Notes: generated by a model from the sequence alone, not told the origin. Numbered from the stretch's first letter, positions 1 to 8,557 are shown. The stretch is DNA of 64,000 bases from RPQJ01 sp963846315 (GCA_963846315.1 CAWJVM010000005.1:193475-257474); one strand, 5' to 3'. Numbers and translations are program-made.

Positions 1-212
1 CCGGCGCGCTCGGCCTTGCGCGACGGGAACTGGGTCAGGAAATCCCAGCCGAACCGCTCGGCACCATCGCGGACCAGGTCGAGGAAAAGCAGCGCGAGCA
101 GGCCCAGGCAGCTCATGAGAACGAGCAGGCCCAGGACCACGAACGCCTTGTCGAGGTTCTTGCGCCACGCGAGGCCGGCGCGCAATTCTTCGATGGTCAT
201 CACGGCGGACAT
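1..212 (-). CDS. pstA: Phosphate ABC transporter permease PstA, N-terminal part (cut by window edge)
   Basis: Only the first ~70 codons are present; the gene continues past the left edge. The start ATG follows the pstC stop by one base, so the two permeases are almost certainly translated from one message. The visible protein has a short polar N terminus (MSAVMTIEELRAG) and then one long hydrophobic segment at about residues 22-45, as expected for the first membrane helix of PstA. PstA pairs with PstC to form the inner-membrane channel of the high-affinity phosphate importer PstSCAB. A second in-frame ATG lies 12 bases further in. Identity rests on position and hydrophobicity rather than on a PstA-specific motif. 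Confidence 0.8.
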   Translation of the reverse strand, partial: MSAVMTIEELRAGLAWRKNLDKAFVVLGLLVLMSCLGLLALLFLDLVRDGAERFGWDFLTQFPSRKAERA

Positions 213-213
213 C

Positions 214-1152
214 TCAGTACGCCTCCCGGAACTTGCGGGTCAGGAAGAAGCCGACGACGTTGAACACCAGCGTCATCAGCATCAGCACGAGTCCCGCGGC
301 AAAGATGCTCTGGTAGCCGATGCTGTCGTGCGGCAGGTCGCCGAGGCTCACCTGCACGATGTACGCCGTGATCGTCGCGGCCGGCTCGGTCGGGTTGAAC
401 GTCAGCGTCGGCTGCATGCCAGCCGCGATGGCAACCACCATCGTCTCGCCGATCGCACGGGAAATGCCGAGGATGTAGGCGGCCGCGATACCCGAGAACG
501 CACCCGGCACGACGACGCGCAGCGCGGTCTGCAGCTTGGTGGCTCCCATCGCGTAGGAACCTTCGCGCATGTAGCGCGGTACGGCGCGCATCGCGTCTTC
601 ACTGACCGTGGCGACATAGGGCACGATCATGAGCCCGATGACGAGCCCCGCGCTCAGCATGTTGAAGCCCGGCAGCTCGGGCATGAATCTCTGCAGGAAC
701 GGCGTCACCATCAGCAGCGCGAAGTAGCCGTAGACGACGGTCGGCACGGCGCCGAGCAGCTCGAGGATCGGCTTGACCGTCTCGCGCGTGCGATTGGTCG
801 AAAATTCGGAGAGGTAGATGGCGATGATGGTGCCGAGCGGAATGGCCACCAGCAGCGCGACAAAGGTCACCGTCAGCGTGCCGGAAACCAGCGGCAGGAT
901 GCCGTAATGAGCGTCGTCGAACAGCGGCGTCCACTGCGTGTCGGTCAGGAAGTCCCTGATCGGCACGTGTTCGAAGAACGCCGATGACTCGTAGACCAGG
1001 ATGACCACGATTGCGAGCGTGGTGAAGACCGCCACCAGCGCGCACGCCAACAGAAGCAGTTCGATGACGCGGTCGCGGGTCTTGCGATAGCGCAGTGAAG
1101 AGAATGCACCCTTCCCCATCGCCTTCGAGCGGATTGCCGTCGTTGCCGACAT
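214..1152 (-). CDS. pstC: Phosphate ABC transporter permease PstC
   Basis: Inner-membrane permease of the PstSCAB phosphate importer, 312 residues, a normal length. It has a cytoplasmic N terminus, a first hydrophobic helix at about residues 31-53, a periplasmic loop, and then five more helices. The EAA-type loop that docks the ATPase is visible in the stretch around YAMGATKLQTALRVVVP, near residue 205. The gene lies about 100 bases after pstS and one base before pstA, giving the usual pstS-pstC-pstA order. It should share the pstS Pho-box promoter. Confidence 0.93.
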   Translation of the reverse strand: MSATTAIRSKAMGKGAFSSLRYRKTRDRVIELLLLACALVAVFTTLAIVVILVYESSAFFEHVPIRDFLTDTQWTPLFDDAHYGILPLVSGTLTVTFVALLVAIPLGTIIAIYLSEFSTNRTRETVKPILELLGAVPTVVYGYFALLMVTPFLQRFMPELPGFNMLSAGLVIGLMIVPYVATVSEDAMRAVPRYMREGSYAMGATKLQTALRVVVPGAFSGIAAAYILGISRAIGETMVVAIAAGMQPTLTFNPTEPAATITAYIVQVSLGDLPHDSIGYQSIFAAGLVLMLMTLVFNVVGFFLTRKFREAY

Positions 1153-1205
1153 GAGCCCTTCCCTGCGTCCTGCGCCTGGCAGGCGCGCCTTGAGTCAGAT
1201 ACGAA

Positions 1206-1233
1206 CGGGCCGGGACCTCGCGATCCCGGCCCG
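1206..1233 (-). other. Strong stem-loop between pstS and pstC
   Basis: A perfect 10-bp inverted repeat (CGGGCCGGGA / TCCCGGCCCG) with an 8-nt loop lies just after the pstS stop. No T run follows on the transcribed strand, so it is unlikely to be a full terminator. In other periplasmic binding protein operons, such hairpins protect or attenuate the message so that the binding protein is made in excess over the permease. That role is inferred here. Confidence 0.55.
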
Positions 1234-1253
1234 GAGCTGACGGGAACTACCCG

Positions 1254-2255
1254 TCAAAGTTTACCTTCCAGCGCCTGCAACTGTTCGATGGTGATGCCGA
1301 CCTGGGGGTGGCCACCGAACACCGTGCCCAGCTTCCCGTCCTGGAAGTGCTTCCAGGCCAGTGCGTAAGCAGACTTCGGCAGCGGCAGGTAGCCGACTTC
1401 GCTCACCAGGTCGCCGTTCGTCAGCATGAACTGCACGAACTCGCGGACTTCCGGGCGCTTGGCGGCCGAATCGCGCACGTAGACGAACAGCGGACGCGAC
1501 AGCGGGGTGTAAGTGCCGTTGGTCACGTTCTCGAGGCTGGGGCCGACCGGGCCCTTGCCGTTGTCGATCGCAACCGCCGTCAACTTGTCCTTGTGCGCGG
1601 CGTAGTACGCGTAACCGAAGTAGCCGAGGGCGCTCTTGTTGTTCACGACGCCCTGCACCAGCGTGTTGTCGTCTTCGCTGGCGGTGAAGTCGCCGCGGCT
1701 GGACTTCGCCTTGCCGTTAATCGCTTCGGTGAAGTAGTCGAACGTGCCCGAATCGGCGCCCGGCCCGAACAGCATCAGCTTTTCTTTCGGGAACTTCGGG
1801 TTGACCTGGTTCCAGGTGGTGATGCGGCCCTGCGCAGCCGGTTCCCACATCTTCCGGAGCTCGGCCACCGTCATCGACTTCGCCCAGGTGTTGGCGGGGT
1901 TGACCACGACTGTCAGCGCGTCGAACGCCACCGGCACTTCCATGTACTTGATGCCGGCCTTGCTGCAGGCTGCCATTTCCTCGACCGTGATCGGCCGCGA
2001 GGCGTTCGCCATGTCGGTCTCGCCACGGCAGAACTTCTTGAAGCCGCCGCCGGTGCCCGAGACACCGACTGTCACGCGAACTTTGCCGCGCTTCTGGATC
2101 TGGAATTCCTCGGCATACGCCTCGGAAATGGGGAACACGGTGCTGGAACCGTCGATCTTGATGGCGGCCTGCGCGTGGGCCCGTTCGGGAACGCCCACGG
2201 CCAGGAGACCGAGCGCGAGGGCCGGGAGGGTAATCTGCTGCCAGGAAAGCTTCAT
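1254..2255 (-). CDS. pstS: Periplasmic phosphate-binding protein PstS
   Basis: Binds phosphate in the periplasm and delivers it to PstCA. I chose the ATG that begins MKLSWQQITLPALALG because it opens a classical signal peptide ending near AHAQA and has an AGAGG ribosome site 9 nt upstream; longer in-frame starts would put the signal peptide in the middle. The mature protein begins with IKIDGSSTVFPISEAYAEEF, the conserved phosphate-contacting GSST region, and also has VSGTGGGFKKFCRGETD and GPGADSGTFDYFTEA, typical of the PstS/SphX type. About 333 residues. A Pho box lies about 73 nt upstream. Confidence 0.95.
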   Translation of the reverse strand: MKLSWQQITLPALALGLLAVGVPERAHAQAAIKIDGSSTVFPISEAYAEEFQIQKRGKVRVTVGVSGTGGGFKKFCRGETDMANASRPITVEEMAACSKAGIKYMEVPVAFDALTVVVNPANTWAKSMTVAELRKMWEPAAQGRITTWNQVNPKFPKEKLMLFGPGADSGTFDYFTEAINGKAKSSRGDFTASEDDNTLVQGVVNNKSALGYFGYAYYAAHKDKLTAVAIDNGKGPVGPSLENVTNGTYTPLSRPLFVYVRDSAAKRPEVREFVQFMLTNGDLVSEVGYLPLPKSAYALAWKHFQDGKLGTVFGGHPQVGITIEQLQALEGKL

Positions 2256-2311
2256 GAAAGGCATCCTCTGCTGTGGTCGGCCAAGGGCGGGTGCCCTGGT
2301 GGATGCCGCGC

Positions 2312-2345
2312 AGTCTGCCGCTCGACTGTGACAGCCTCGTGACAA
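2312..2345 (-). promoter_or_regulatory. Pho box and promoter of pstS
   Basis: On the minus strand, TTGTCAC-GAGG-CTGTCAC (2345-2328) matches the PhoB consensus of two CTGTCAT half-sites at 11-bp spacing; each half has 6 of 7 matches or 5 of 7. A weak -10 (CAGACT, 2317-2312) follows after 10 nt, the distance seen in PhoB-activated promoters where the box replaces the -35. Confidence 0.8.
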
Positions 2346-2366
2346 TTTCGGGACTGGTGCAAGTGC

Positions 2367-2395
2367 TTGATCCGTCGAACCCTTTTGGCTTTAAT
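2367..2395 (+). promoter_or_regulatory. Sigma-70 promoter of dapE
   Basis: TTGATC and TTTAAT are separated by exactly 17 nt, about 50 nt before the dapE start. A 17-nt palindrome (2399-2415, GGACCCGG-C-CCGGGTCC) sits just downstream and could form a hairpin in the leader. The promoter lies back to back with the pstS Pho box. Confidence 0.55.
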
Positions 2396-2445
2396 GCCGG
2401 ACCCGGCCCGGGTCCTGCAGCGATTTTACGAGCGTACCCAGCACG

Positions 2446-3573
2446 ATGTCACCGACCCTTGCCCTGACCGCAGACCTGTTGCGCCGGCCCTCCGTGAGCC
2501 CCGAGGACCACGGCTGCGTCGACGTCATCTGCACCCGGCTCGAGCCGCTCGGCTTCAGCAACGAACGCCTGCGCTTCGGTCCGGTCGAGAACCTCTGGTC
2601 ACGGCGCGGTAACGGCAGCCCGTTGCTGTGCTTTGCCGGTCACACTGACGTCGTGCCGACCGGCCCGCGCGAAGACTGGCGCACCGATCCCTTCGAGCCG
2701 GTCATTGTCGACGGCGTGCTGTATGCACGCGGTGCCGCCGACATGAAGAGCAGCCTCGCGGCCATGGTCACGGCCACCGAGCGGTTCGTCGCCCGGCACC
2801 CCGATCACTCAGGCTCGCTCGCTTTCCTGTTCACGAGCGACGAGGAAGGCCCGTCGGTCGATGGCACGCGCAGGGTGATGGAGGTGCTCGAAGCACGCCA
2901 CGAAAAGATCGACTGGTGCGTCGTCGGCGAACCGACCAGCAACGAGGCGCTCGGCGACACGATCAAGGTCGGACGCCGGGGGTCGCTCTCCGGTCGCCTG
3001 ACGGTGCACGGCGTGCAGGGACACATTGCCTATCCGCACCTCGCCGACAACCCGGTGCACGGGTTTGCGCCGGCGCTCGCGGAACTGGTCGCGACGCATT
3101 GGGACGCAGGTAACGAGTACTTCCAGCCGACGACGTTCCAGGTGTCGAACATCGCAGCCGGCACCGGCGCACCGAACGTCGTGCCCGGCGAATTGAAGGC
3201 ACGCTTCAACCTGCGCTTCTCGACGGAACAGACCGTGGAGCGGTTGCAGCAGCGCGTGCTCGAGGTGCTCGACCGTCATCGCGTGAAGTATTCGCTCGAA
3301 TGGTTCGTGTCCGGCCTGCCCTTCCTGACCCGACCCGGCACGCTGACTGCGGTCGTGGAGCAGGCGGTGCGCGAGACGATGGGACGCAGCCCGCAGCTCT
3401 CGACGACCGGCGGCACGTCGGATGGGCGTTTCATCGCGCCGACCGGCGCGCAGGTGGTGGAACTCGGCGTCATCAACGCGACGATCCACAAGGTGAACGA
3501 GTGCGTGCGCGTCGAGGACATCGACACGCTGAGCCTTGCGTACGAGCGGATCATGGAGTTGCTGCTCGTCTGA
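2446..3573 (+). CDS. dapE: Succinyl-diaminopimelate desuccinylase
   Basis: Hydrolyses N-succinyl-LL-diaminopimelate to LL-DAP and succinate in the lysine and peptidoglycan pathway; cytoplasmic di-zinc M20 family enzyme. It has 375 residues, the normal length. Metal and catalytic residues are all visible: H66 and D68 in GHTDVVP, D99 in GAADMK, the E133-E134 pair in TSDEEGPS, E162 in VGEPTS, and a C-terminal His in INATIHKVNE. The lid/dimer domain sits between about residues 178 and 290. The gene stands alone on the plus strand between the pst genes and dsbB, with its own promoter. Confidence 0.96.
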   Translation: MSPTLALTADLLRRPSVSPEDHGCVDVICTRLEPLGFSNERLRFGPVENLWSRRGNGSPLLCFAGHTDVVPTGPREDWRTDPFEPVIVDGVLYARGAADMKSSLAAMVTATERFVARHPDHSGSLAFLFTSDEEGPSVDGTRRVMEVLEARHEKIDWCVVGEPTSNEALGDTIKVGRRGSLSGRLTVHGVQGHIAYPHLADNPVHGFAPALAELVATHWDAGNEYFQPTTFQVSNIAAGTGAPNVVPGELKARFNLRFSTEQTVERLQQRVLEVLDRHRVKYSLEWFVSGLPFLTRPGTLTAVVEQAVRETMGRSPQLSTTGGTSDGRFIAPTGAQVVELGVINATIHKVNECVRVEDIDTLSLAYERIMELLLV

Positions 3574-3630
3574 CCCGCCTCTGCCGGCGCTGTTCCCTCG
3601 ACCCTTCAGCGGGTCGCGGCGGCTGATCGC

Positions 3631-3783
3631 GGGACCTTTCCCCGAGCTTGGAACGGCATACACACGCTGCGTAGTAGGAGTTCGATCCGGGACCTTTCCC
3701 AGAGCTTGGAAAGGCAGACACGCGCTAGTTGCAGGCGGTCGATTCCGTGCCTTCCCCCGAGCTTGGAAAGGCAGACACGCGCT
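3631..3783. repeat. Three direct copies of a ~38-nt repeat downstream of dapE
   Basis: Units at 3631-3668, 3689-3726 and 3747-3783 share the core CTTTCCC..GAGCTTGGAAAGGCAGACACGC with few differences. A fourth, inverted copy of the core lies at about 4100-4122. No gene is credible between dapE and dsbB (3574-4210); the long reading frames there simply translate these repeats. Family unknown to me. Confidence 0.75.
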
Positions 3784-3808
3784 CGGGGGAAGGCACGGAA
3801 TCGACCGC
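3735..3808. repeat. Perfect 28-bp inverted repeat with 18-nt loop
   Basis: The arms 3735-3762 and 3781-3808 are exact reverse complements (28 of 28), and the loop is the core of the direct repeat. In RNA or as a cruciform this would be a very stable 74-nt hairpin. It could end transcription from dapE, although no T run follows, or be part of a palindromic repeat element. Confidence 0.8.
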
Positions 3809-4030
3809 TTGCGCCTCGGCGCCTGAGCGTTTCGTCGGGCGGAAACGACTGCCCGCAATAGCTGCCATCGGTTCACGCCCGACGACCCGCACGGCGCACG
3901 TAGCCGGACAGATGTCCGGACAGATGCAGAGGCGCTCAGCGTCAGGTGCGGGGCGCGCTGCGGGCGGCCAGCAAGAAGGTGACGCGGGTGGTCTGGTTCG
4001 GTGCGCGGTGACGTTGCGTGCGCCGTGCAA

Positions 4031-4148
4031 CCTTTTCCGCGCGCGGAAAAAGGTGCTCAGGCGCTGCGTGTCAGGCGTTCGATCCGGTCTGTCCTGGCGC
4101 GCGCGTTTCTGCCTTTCCAAGCGCGACAGGACAGACCGGATCGGACGC
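4031..4148. repeat. Second palindrome pair upstream of the dsbB 3' end
   Basis: Two dyads occur here: a near-perfect palindrome at 4031-4053 (CCTTTTCCGCG / CGCGGAAAAAGG) and a 22-bp inverted repeat with arms 4075-4096 and 4127-4148 (one mismatch). The loop of the second contains the inverted fourth copy of the repeat core. Together with the hairpin at 3735-3808 this makes a palindrome-rich, gene-free block. Confidence 0.7.
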
Positions 4149-4210
4149 CAGGACCCTCGCCCTCGCGTCACGCGACCTCGCTGAAGCGGGCGAGGCGTAC
4201 GAACGCGGAC

Positions 4211-4732
4211 TCAGCGCTTCCGCCAGTTAGCCAGTGCGCCGAGCGCGGCGAGCCCGAGCAGGTTCAGCAGTACCCAGAACGGCATGCTGAACCCGAGGAA
4301 GCGCCAGGTGACCTTGGCGCACTCGCCGGAGCCGCTCAGCACCTTGCCCAGCACCTCGTGCAACGGCAGCACGTCCATCATGTAGTCGAGGCTGGCGCCG
4401 CATTCCGCAACCGCGCCCGGCGGCGCGTTGATCACGAAGATGTGCCGGGCCGCGACACCCATGCCGGCCAGGGCGGCGAGCACGACCAGCGTGCCGTAGA
4501 AGCGTCGCATCGCGGCGCTCGCGGGGTTGTGCAGCCACGCGACCAGGAAGATCACGCCCGTGGTGATCACGGCCACACGTTGCAGGATGCAAAGCGGGCA
4601 CGGTTCTTCGCGCAATCCGTACTGGACGAACAGCGCGTAGGCCATCAAGCCGGCACACCACAGGAATCCCGCCAGGTTGAGCGTGCGGGTCTGCAGCCAC
4701 CAGGGCTGCCGGGAATCGAAAGTCAGGTTCAA
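4211..4732 (-). CDS. dsbB: Disulfide bond formation protein DsbB
   Basis: Quinone-linked inner-membrane oxidase that reoxidises DsbA, 173 residues with four hydrophobic segments. Both cysteine pairs are present: C45-C48 in REEPCPLCILQR (first periplasmic loop, quinone side) and C111/C138 in the second periplasmic loop (VAECGAS and GSGECAK). It lies 33 nt after phoU on the same strand, so the two are probably co-transcribed. That pairing has no obvious functional reason. Confidence 0.93.
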   Translation of the reverse strand: MNLTFDSRQPWWLQTRTLNLAGFLWCAGLMAYALFVQYGLREEPCPLCILQRVAVITTGVIFLVAWLHNPASAAMRRFYGTLVVLAALAGMGVAARHIFVINAPPGAVAECGASLDYMMDVLPLHEVLGKVLSGSGECAKVTWRFLGFSMPFWVLLNLLGLAALGALANWRKR

Positions 4733-4765
4733 ACGCGTGCTCCGCGTCCCGAAACAGGCGGCAGT

Positions 4766-5512
4766 CTACCCTTGACCACCCTGCTTCGTCGCGCGTGCCG
4801 CATGGATCTGCCTTTCGACGTCTTCGATCGACAGGTGGCGGATGTCCTTGCCCAGCACCATGTAGACCACGTACTCGCAGATGTTCTTGGCATGGTCGCC
4901 CACGCGCTCGAGGGCGCGCGCGAGGCTCAGGATATCCAGCGTGCGCCGGATCGCGCGCGGGTCTTCCATCATGAAGGTGATGCACTGGCGCTGGATCGCC
5001 TCGTACTCTTCATCGATCACGCGATCTCGGCGAGCCACGTCGAGCGCCGCCTCGGTGTCGAGGCGGGCGAACGCATCGAGCGCGCCGTGCACCATGTCGG
5101 ATACGAGTTCGCCGATGTGCTTCAGCTCGCGGTAACGATCCGCCGTGCGGTCGGAGTTCGACAGGCGCGCCGCGGCGTGCCCGAGCTTTTCCGTTTCGTC
5201 GCCGATGCGCTCGAGATCGGTGATGGTCTTGATGACCGCCACGATCAGGCGCAGGTCCGAGGCAGTGGGCGCGCGCGTGGCGAGGACGCGGCTGCAATCC
5301 TCGTCGATCGCGACTTCCATCGCGTTGACCTTGTGGTCCTGCCGGGCCACTTCCTCACCGAGGCGGCTGTCCCCGCCCACGATCGCCTTGACCCCGTTCT
5401 GCAGCTGCTGCTCGACGAGGCCGCCCATCTGCAACACACCCGTCCGGATGCCTTCGAGCTCCGCGTTGTAACGGCTGTGGATGTGGTGCGAAAGATCCGA
5501 AGTGTCCATCAC
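4766..5512 (-). CDS. phoU: Phosphate signalling regulator PhoU
   Basis: Cytoplasmic protein that links Pst transport to PhoR and keeps the Pho regulon off in high phosphate. 248 residues made of two three-helix repeats; the metal-binding signature E/DxxxD appears twice, around VAIDEDCSRV and RDRVIDEEYEAI. The N terminus (HHIHSRYNAELEGIR) matches the family. The frame opens at GTG and the next codon is ATG; a GGGAG site lies about 10 nt before the GTG. Unlike in enterobacteria it is not attached to pstSCAB but lies between the porin and dsbB. Confidence 0.94.
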   Translation of the reverse strand: MMDTSDLSHHIHSRYNAELEGIRTGVLQMGGLVEQQLQNGVKAIVGGDSRLGEEVARQDHKVNAMEVAIDEDCSRVLATRAPTASDLRLIVAVIKTITDLERIGDETEKLGHAAARLSNSDRTADRYRELKHIGELVSDMVHGALDAFARLDTEAALDVARRDRVIDEEYEAIQRQCITFMMEDPRAIRRTLDILSLARALERVGDHAKNICEYVVYMVLGKDIRHLSIEDVERQIHAARATKQGGQG

Positions 5513-5538
5513 GGTGATTCATCTCCCGAGGCTGCCGT

Positions 5539-5567
5539 CTTGTACAGGACGGCCCGGACTGAGACAA
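5539..5567 (-). promoter_or_regulatory. Possible promoter of phoU-dsbB
   Basis: TTGTCT, 17 nt, then TACAAG on the minus strand, about 30 nt before the phoU start. Each hexamer matches consensus at 4 of 6 positions. The strong terminator upstream means phoU needs its own promoter, which supports this weak match. Confidence 0.35.
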
Positions 5568-5582
5568 GTTCAACCGGGCCAG

Positions 5583-5655
5583 AAAAAAAAGGCCCTCCCC
5601 GCGCCCTCGCCGGGGATCCTGGCGAGGGGGGCCCTTGCGGGACCGGGGGAGGGCC
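5583..5655 (-). terminator. Rho-independent terminator after the porin gene
   Basis: On the minus strand GGCCCTCCCC (5655-5646) pairs with GGGGAGGGCC (5600-5591), with a nested second stem inside (CCCTCGCC/GGCGAGGG), followed at once by eight T residues (5590-5583). It lies directly after the porin stop codon. Confidence 0.88.
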
Positions 5656-5670
5656 GTCTGCGGGACGGGA

Positions 5671-7038
5671 TCAGAACTTGTAGTTCAGGTCCAGCTGCAG
5701 CCGGTCGTAGTCCAGTTCGACGCCCACGTCCTTGTTCAGAGTATTCATGAAGTACGTGGCATTCATGGTGAAGTTCTTGACCGGGGCATAGCCGGCCTTG
5801 AGCACCCAGCCTTCCGAGTCCGTATTGCCGTTGCCGAAGTCCGAGTCGACCCACTGGCCGAACAGCGCGTCCTTGTCGATCGCCTGGTAGAACAGCCCCG
5901 CCTCCCAGGTCTTGGCATTGCTGGCCTTGCCGACCATCGCGCCGACGGCATAGGCCGTGTCGTACTCGACGTCGTCCGCGAGGTTGCGGGCATAGTTGGC
6001 CCAGAACGTCACCGGCAGGTTGGCCACGGTGACGCCCATCTGCCCACCGAGCTCGAAGATGTCGTAACCGTAGGTCAGCAGGTTCGTCGTGTTCGCACCG
6101 ATGCGGAACGTCGTGTTGCCGTTCGCGCTGTTCGCATAGAGCGGTGAATTGCCCTGGCAGGCGCCGCACTCGTAATAGTTCGCCGCGAGCACGGTTTCGC
6201 CGCCCAGCAACGGGAACTTCATGCCTGCCTGCAGGCCGAAAATGTTGGCGTCGGAGTTCTCGCCGTTCGGGTCCGCGTTGTACTGCTCACTGAGCCACCA
6301 GCCGTAGGCGGTGCCGAAGAACATGCCGCGGTCGAACTTGACGGCGCCACCTTCCGGGTTGAAGTCGCCGTCGTAGAACATGCTCTGGCCGGGCTTGAAG
6401 ACCGGGTTGACCTGCTTGCCGAGCAGCAGGTTGCCGCCCTCCATGAACTTCCAGTCGACGTAGGCCATGTCGAGGCCGATCGACTTGCGCGTGCCGCTGC
6501 TGCCCAGCGTCTGGTTGGACGAGCGCGGATCGTCGCCGCCGGTGGCCAACAGCAAGGTGCCCTTGACGTTGTCGGTTGCCTTGAAATCGAAGCCGAGCCG
6601 GGCGCGGATACGCTGGCGGGCGCGATCGGCGGCTTCCACCGCCTCGACCGTCGACGACGCGCTCCGTCCAGATGTTTTCCTGGCGGAAGCGGAAGTCGCC
6701 GCGGCCCTTGATCTTCGTCGCCCAGTCGGCGCCCTTTCACCTTCGAGATCTCGTTCGCCGCGACCGCGCCTTCTTCACGCAGGTCCTTCGTTTGCGACTT
6801 CAGGTAGTCCATCTCCGCCTCGCGGCGGTCGGCCAGCGCCTGCAGCTCCGAATTCTGCGTCTTGAGCTCGGCATTGGCCGTCTCGAGTCGGTTGAGACGC
6901 TCGGCCAGCGCCTGCATCTGAGACTGGATGGACTGGACATCGGCCTTGGTGGCCGCGCCCTTGGTCTGCGCGGACGCATCCGCGGCACTGAGCAAGCAGC
7001 GCGGCGGCGACGGCGGTCGCAAGCACGGTCGATTTCAC
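5671..7038 (-). CDS. Coiled-coil porin (Porin_5-like), broken by three frameshifts
   Basis: Outer-membrane beta-barrel protein of about 455 residues if read through. Order: GTG start at 7038 with GGGGA 8 nt upstream; signal peptide VKSTVLATAVAAALL..SAADASAQ; a coiled coil (SQMQALAERLNRLETANAE and following); then a barrel beginning with KGRGDFRFRQENIW and ending in LDLNYKF with the C-terminal Phe of outer-membrane proteins. Frame changes are needed near 7000, near 6740 and near 6655; each flank keeps sensible sequence, so sequencing indels are more likely than decay. The position next to phoBR and phoU, and a Pho box upstream, suggest a phosphate-starvation porin in the role of OprO/OprP; the sequence family looks different. 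Function is inferred. Confidence 0.7.
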
Positions 7039-7126
7039 ATTGATCCCCTTTCGGTGGTTTGCCTGTCTGTTTCGGCTGCGCCGGGTGCGGTGCTCGAAAG
7101 CATCCGCCCGGCGTTTCCTTGGCGAC

Positions 7127-7171
7127 TTTTTACGCCGCGCATGTGACAGGCAGGTTGCAGCGTGATGACAT
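7127..7171 (-). promoter_or_regulatory. Triple Pho box and promoter of the porin gene
   Basis: Three half-sites at exact 11-bp steps on the minus strand: ATGTCAT (7171-7165), CTGCAAC (7160-7154, degenerate) and CTGTCAC (7149-7143). After a 10-nt gap comes TAAAAA (7132-7127) as a -10. It starts 28 nt after the phoR stop codon. Confidence 0.72.
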
Positions 7172-7198
7172 CCGTACTGCAGGGCGCAGTCGGCAGGA

Positions 7199-8524
7199 TC
7201 AACGAAGCTGGGCAGCTCCGGCATCCGCACTTGCACGCAACTGGACCCGCGCGGGCGGAAAATGGCAGGTGAACGTGCTGCCCTTGCCTTCTTCGCTCGT
7301 AATCTCGAGTTGCGCGCCGTGCCGCTGCAATGCGTGCTTCACGATCGCGAGCCCGAGCCCCGAGCCGCCGAGCTTGCGCGAGCGGCCCGCGTCGACGCGG
7401 TAGAAGCGTTCCGTCAAGCGCGGGATGTGCGCGGCCGGAATGCCGATGCCCGTGTCGCTGACCGCGACGTGGCTGCCCGCGGCATCGGTCCAGTAACGGA
7501 CCGCCACGGTGCCGGACGCCGGCGTGTACTTCACCGCATTGGTGATCAGGTTCTGGAAAATCGAATGCAGTTCGGGTTCGGCGCCGAGCAGCAGCGCGTC
7601 CGAGTCGAGACGCAGTTCAAACCGGGCCGGCTGATCGCGGCGCGCGAGCACTTCCTTGCGCATCAGCGAAAGCAACCCGGCCACGTCGATGGGCTCCCTC
7701 TCCGCCTCGCTGCTGCCTGCCTCGAGGCGCGACAACTCCAGCAGGTCGGAGACGATGCTGTGCATGCGCTCGGCCTGGCGCTGCATCTCGCGCACCGGTT
7801 CGCGCCAGCTCTCGTCGAGGACTGGATCGTCGGCGAGCGTGTCGAGGTAGCCACGGACCACGGTCAGCGGCGAGCGCAGCTCGTGCGACGCGTTGGCGAC
7901 GAAGTCCCGGCGCATGCTTTCGAGCCGTGCCTCGGCCGTGACGTCGCGAACGATCAGCAGCTGCAGGTCGCGCGTGCTGGTGGTCACCAGGTTGAACGCG
8001 AACCAGCGATCGCCGAGGCTCGGCATGTGGATGCGCGGTCCCGGTCCCCTGCCGCCGGCGGTGACGTAGTCCACGAACTCGGGCTGCCGGATCAGGTTGT
8101 CGATGCGAATGCCGTAGTCGAGTTTGCGGCGCAACTCGAGCCAGTTCGCCGCCGTCGGATTGAACCAGAGGATTTCGCGCGTGGGTCCGAGCAGGATCGC
8201 GCCGTCCGGCATGGCCGACGTCATGCGCCGGAGTTCGCGCAGCAGCGTCAGCGCGCGACGCTTGTGGAACCGCTTGCGCTGGTAGAGACGGTGCGCGTTG
8301 GCGACGACGTCGCCCCACAGGCCGCCCATGTTCGGTGGTTTCAGGATGCTGCGCAGACGCAGCCAGTGTTCGAAGCGGATGAGGTTGCTGGCCTGCCAGG
8401 CGACGACGGCCGCGAGGTACAGCGAGGCACACAAGCCGGGTCGCCCAATGATCCAGCCGAAAAGCAGGGCCACCAGCAGGCCGCTGCAGAGACCGAAGAG
8501 ATGCTGCCAGGCGAGTCGGGTCAA
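7199..8524 (-). CDS. phoR: Phosphate regulon sensor kinase PhoR
   Basis: Membrane-bound histidine kinase that phosphorylates PhoB when phosphate is low. 441 residues: two N-terminal membrane helices (about 1-45), the charged linker, a PAS domain (about 100-210, DGAILLGPTREILWFNPTA), the dimerisation/H box FVANASHELRSPLT, and the HATPase domain with NLITNAVKYTP, DTGIGIP and GGSGLGLAIVK. All catalytic boxes are intact. It follows phoB by 33 nt and ends just before the porin Pho box. Confidence 0.95.
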   Translation of the reverse strand: MTRLAWQHLFGLCSGLLVALLFGWIIGRPGLCASLYLAAVVAWQASNLIRFEHWLRLRSILKPPNMGGLWGDVVANAHRLYQRKRFHKRRALTLLRELRRMTSAMPDGAILLGPTREILWFNPTAANWLELRRKLDYGIRIDNLIRQPEFVDYVTAGGRGPGPRIHMPSLGDRWFAFNLVTTSTRDLQLLIVRDVTAEARLESMRRDFVANASHELRSPLTVVRGYLDTLADDPVLDESWREPVREMQRQAERMHSIVSDLLELSRLEAGSSEAEREPIDVAGLLSLMRKEVLARRDQPARFELRLDSDALLLGAEPELHSIFQNLITNAVKYTPASGTVAVRYWTDAAGSHVAVSDTGIGIPAAHIPRLTERFYRVDAGRSRKLGGSGLGLAIVKHALQRHGAQLEITSEEGKGSTFTCHFPPARVQLRASADAGAAQLR

Positions 8525-8557
8525 GCGCTGCGATCCTCGGTCCGTCGAGCGACCGGC

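Noticed and set aside
2809..3876. 355-codon minus-strand frame over dapE and the repeats, with repeated ACLPFQA peptides
   Set aside because: The peptide repeats are simply the translated DNA repeats; the rest is antisense to dapE.
4001..5683. 560-codon plus-strand frame across dsbB and phoU
   Set aside because: Antisense to two well-conserved genes and composed of His/Arg/Asp-rich sequence typical of the reverse strand in GC-rich DNA.
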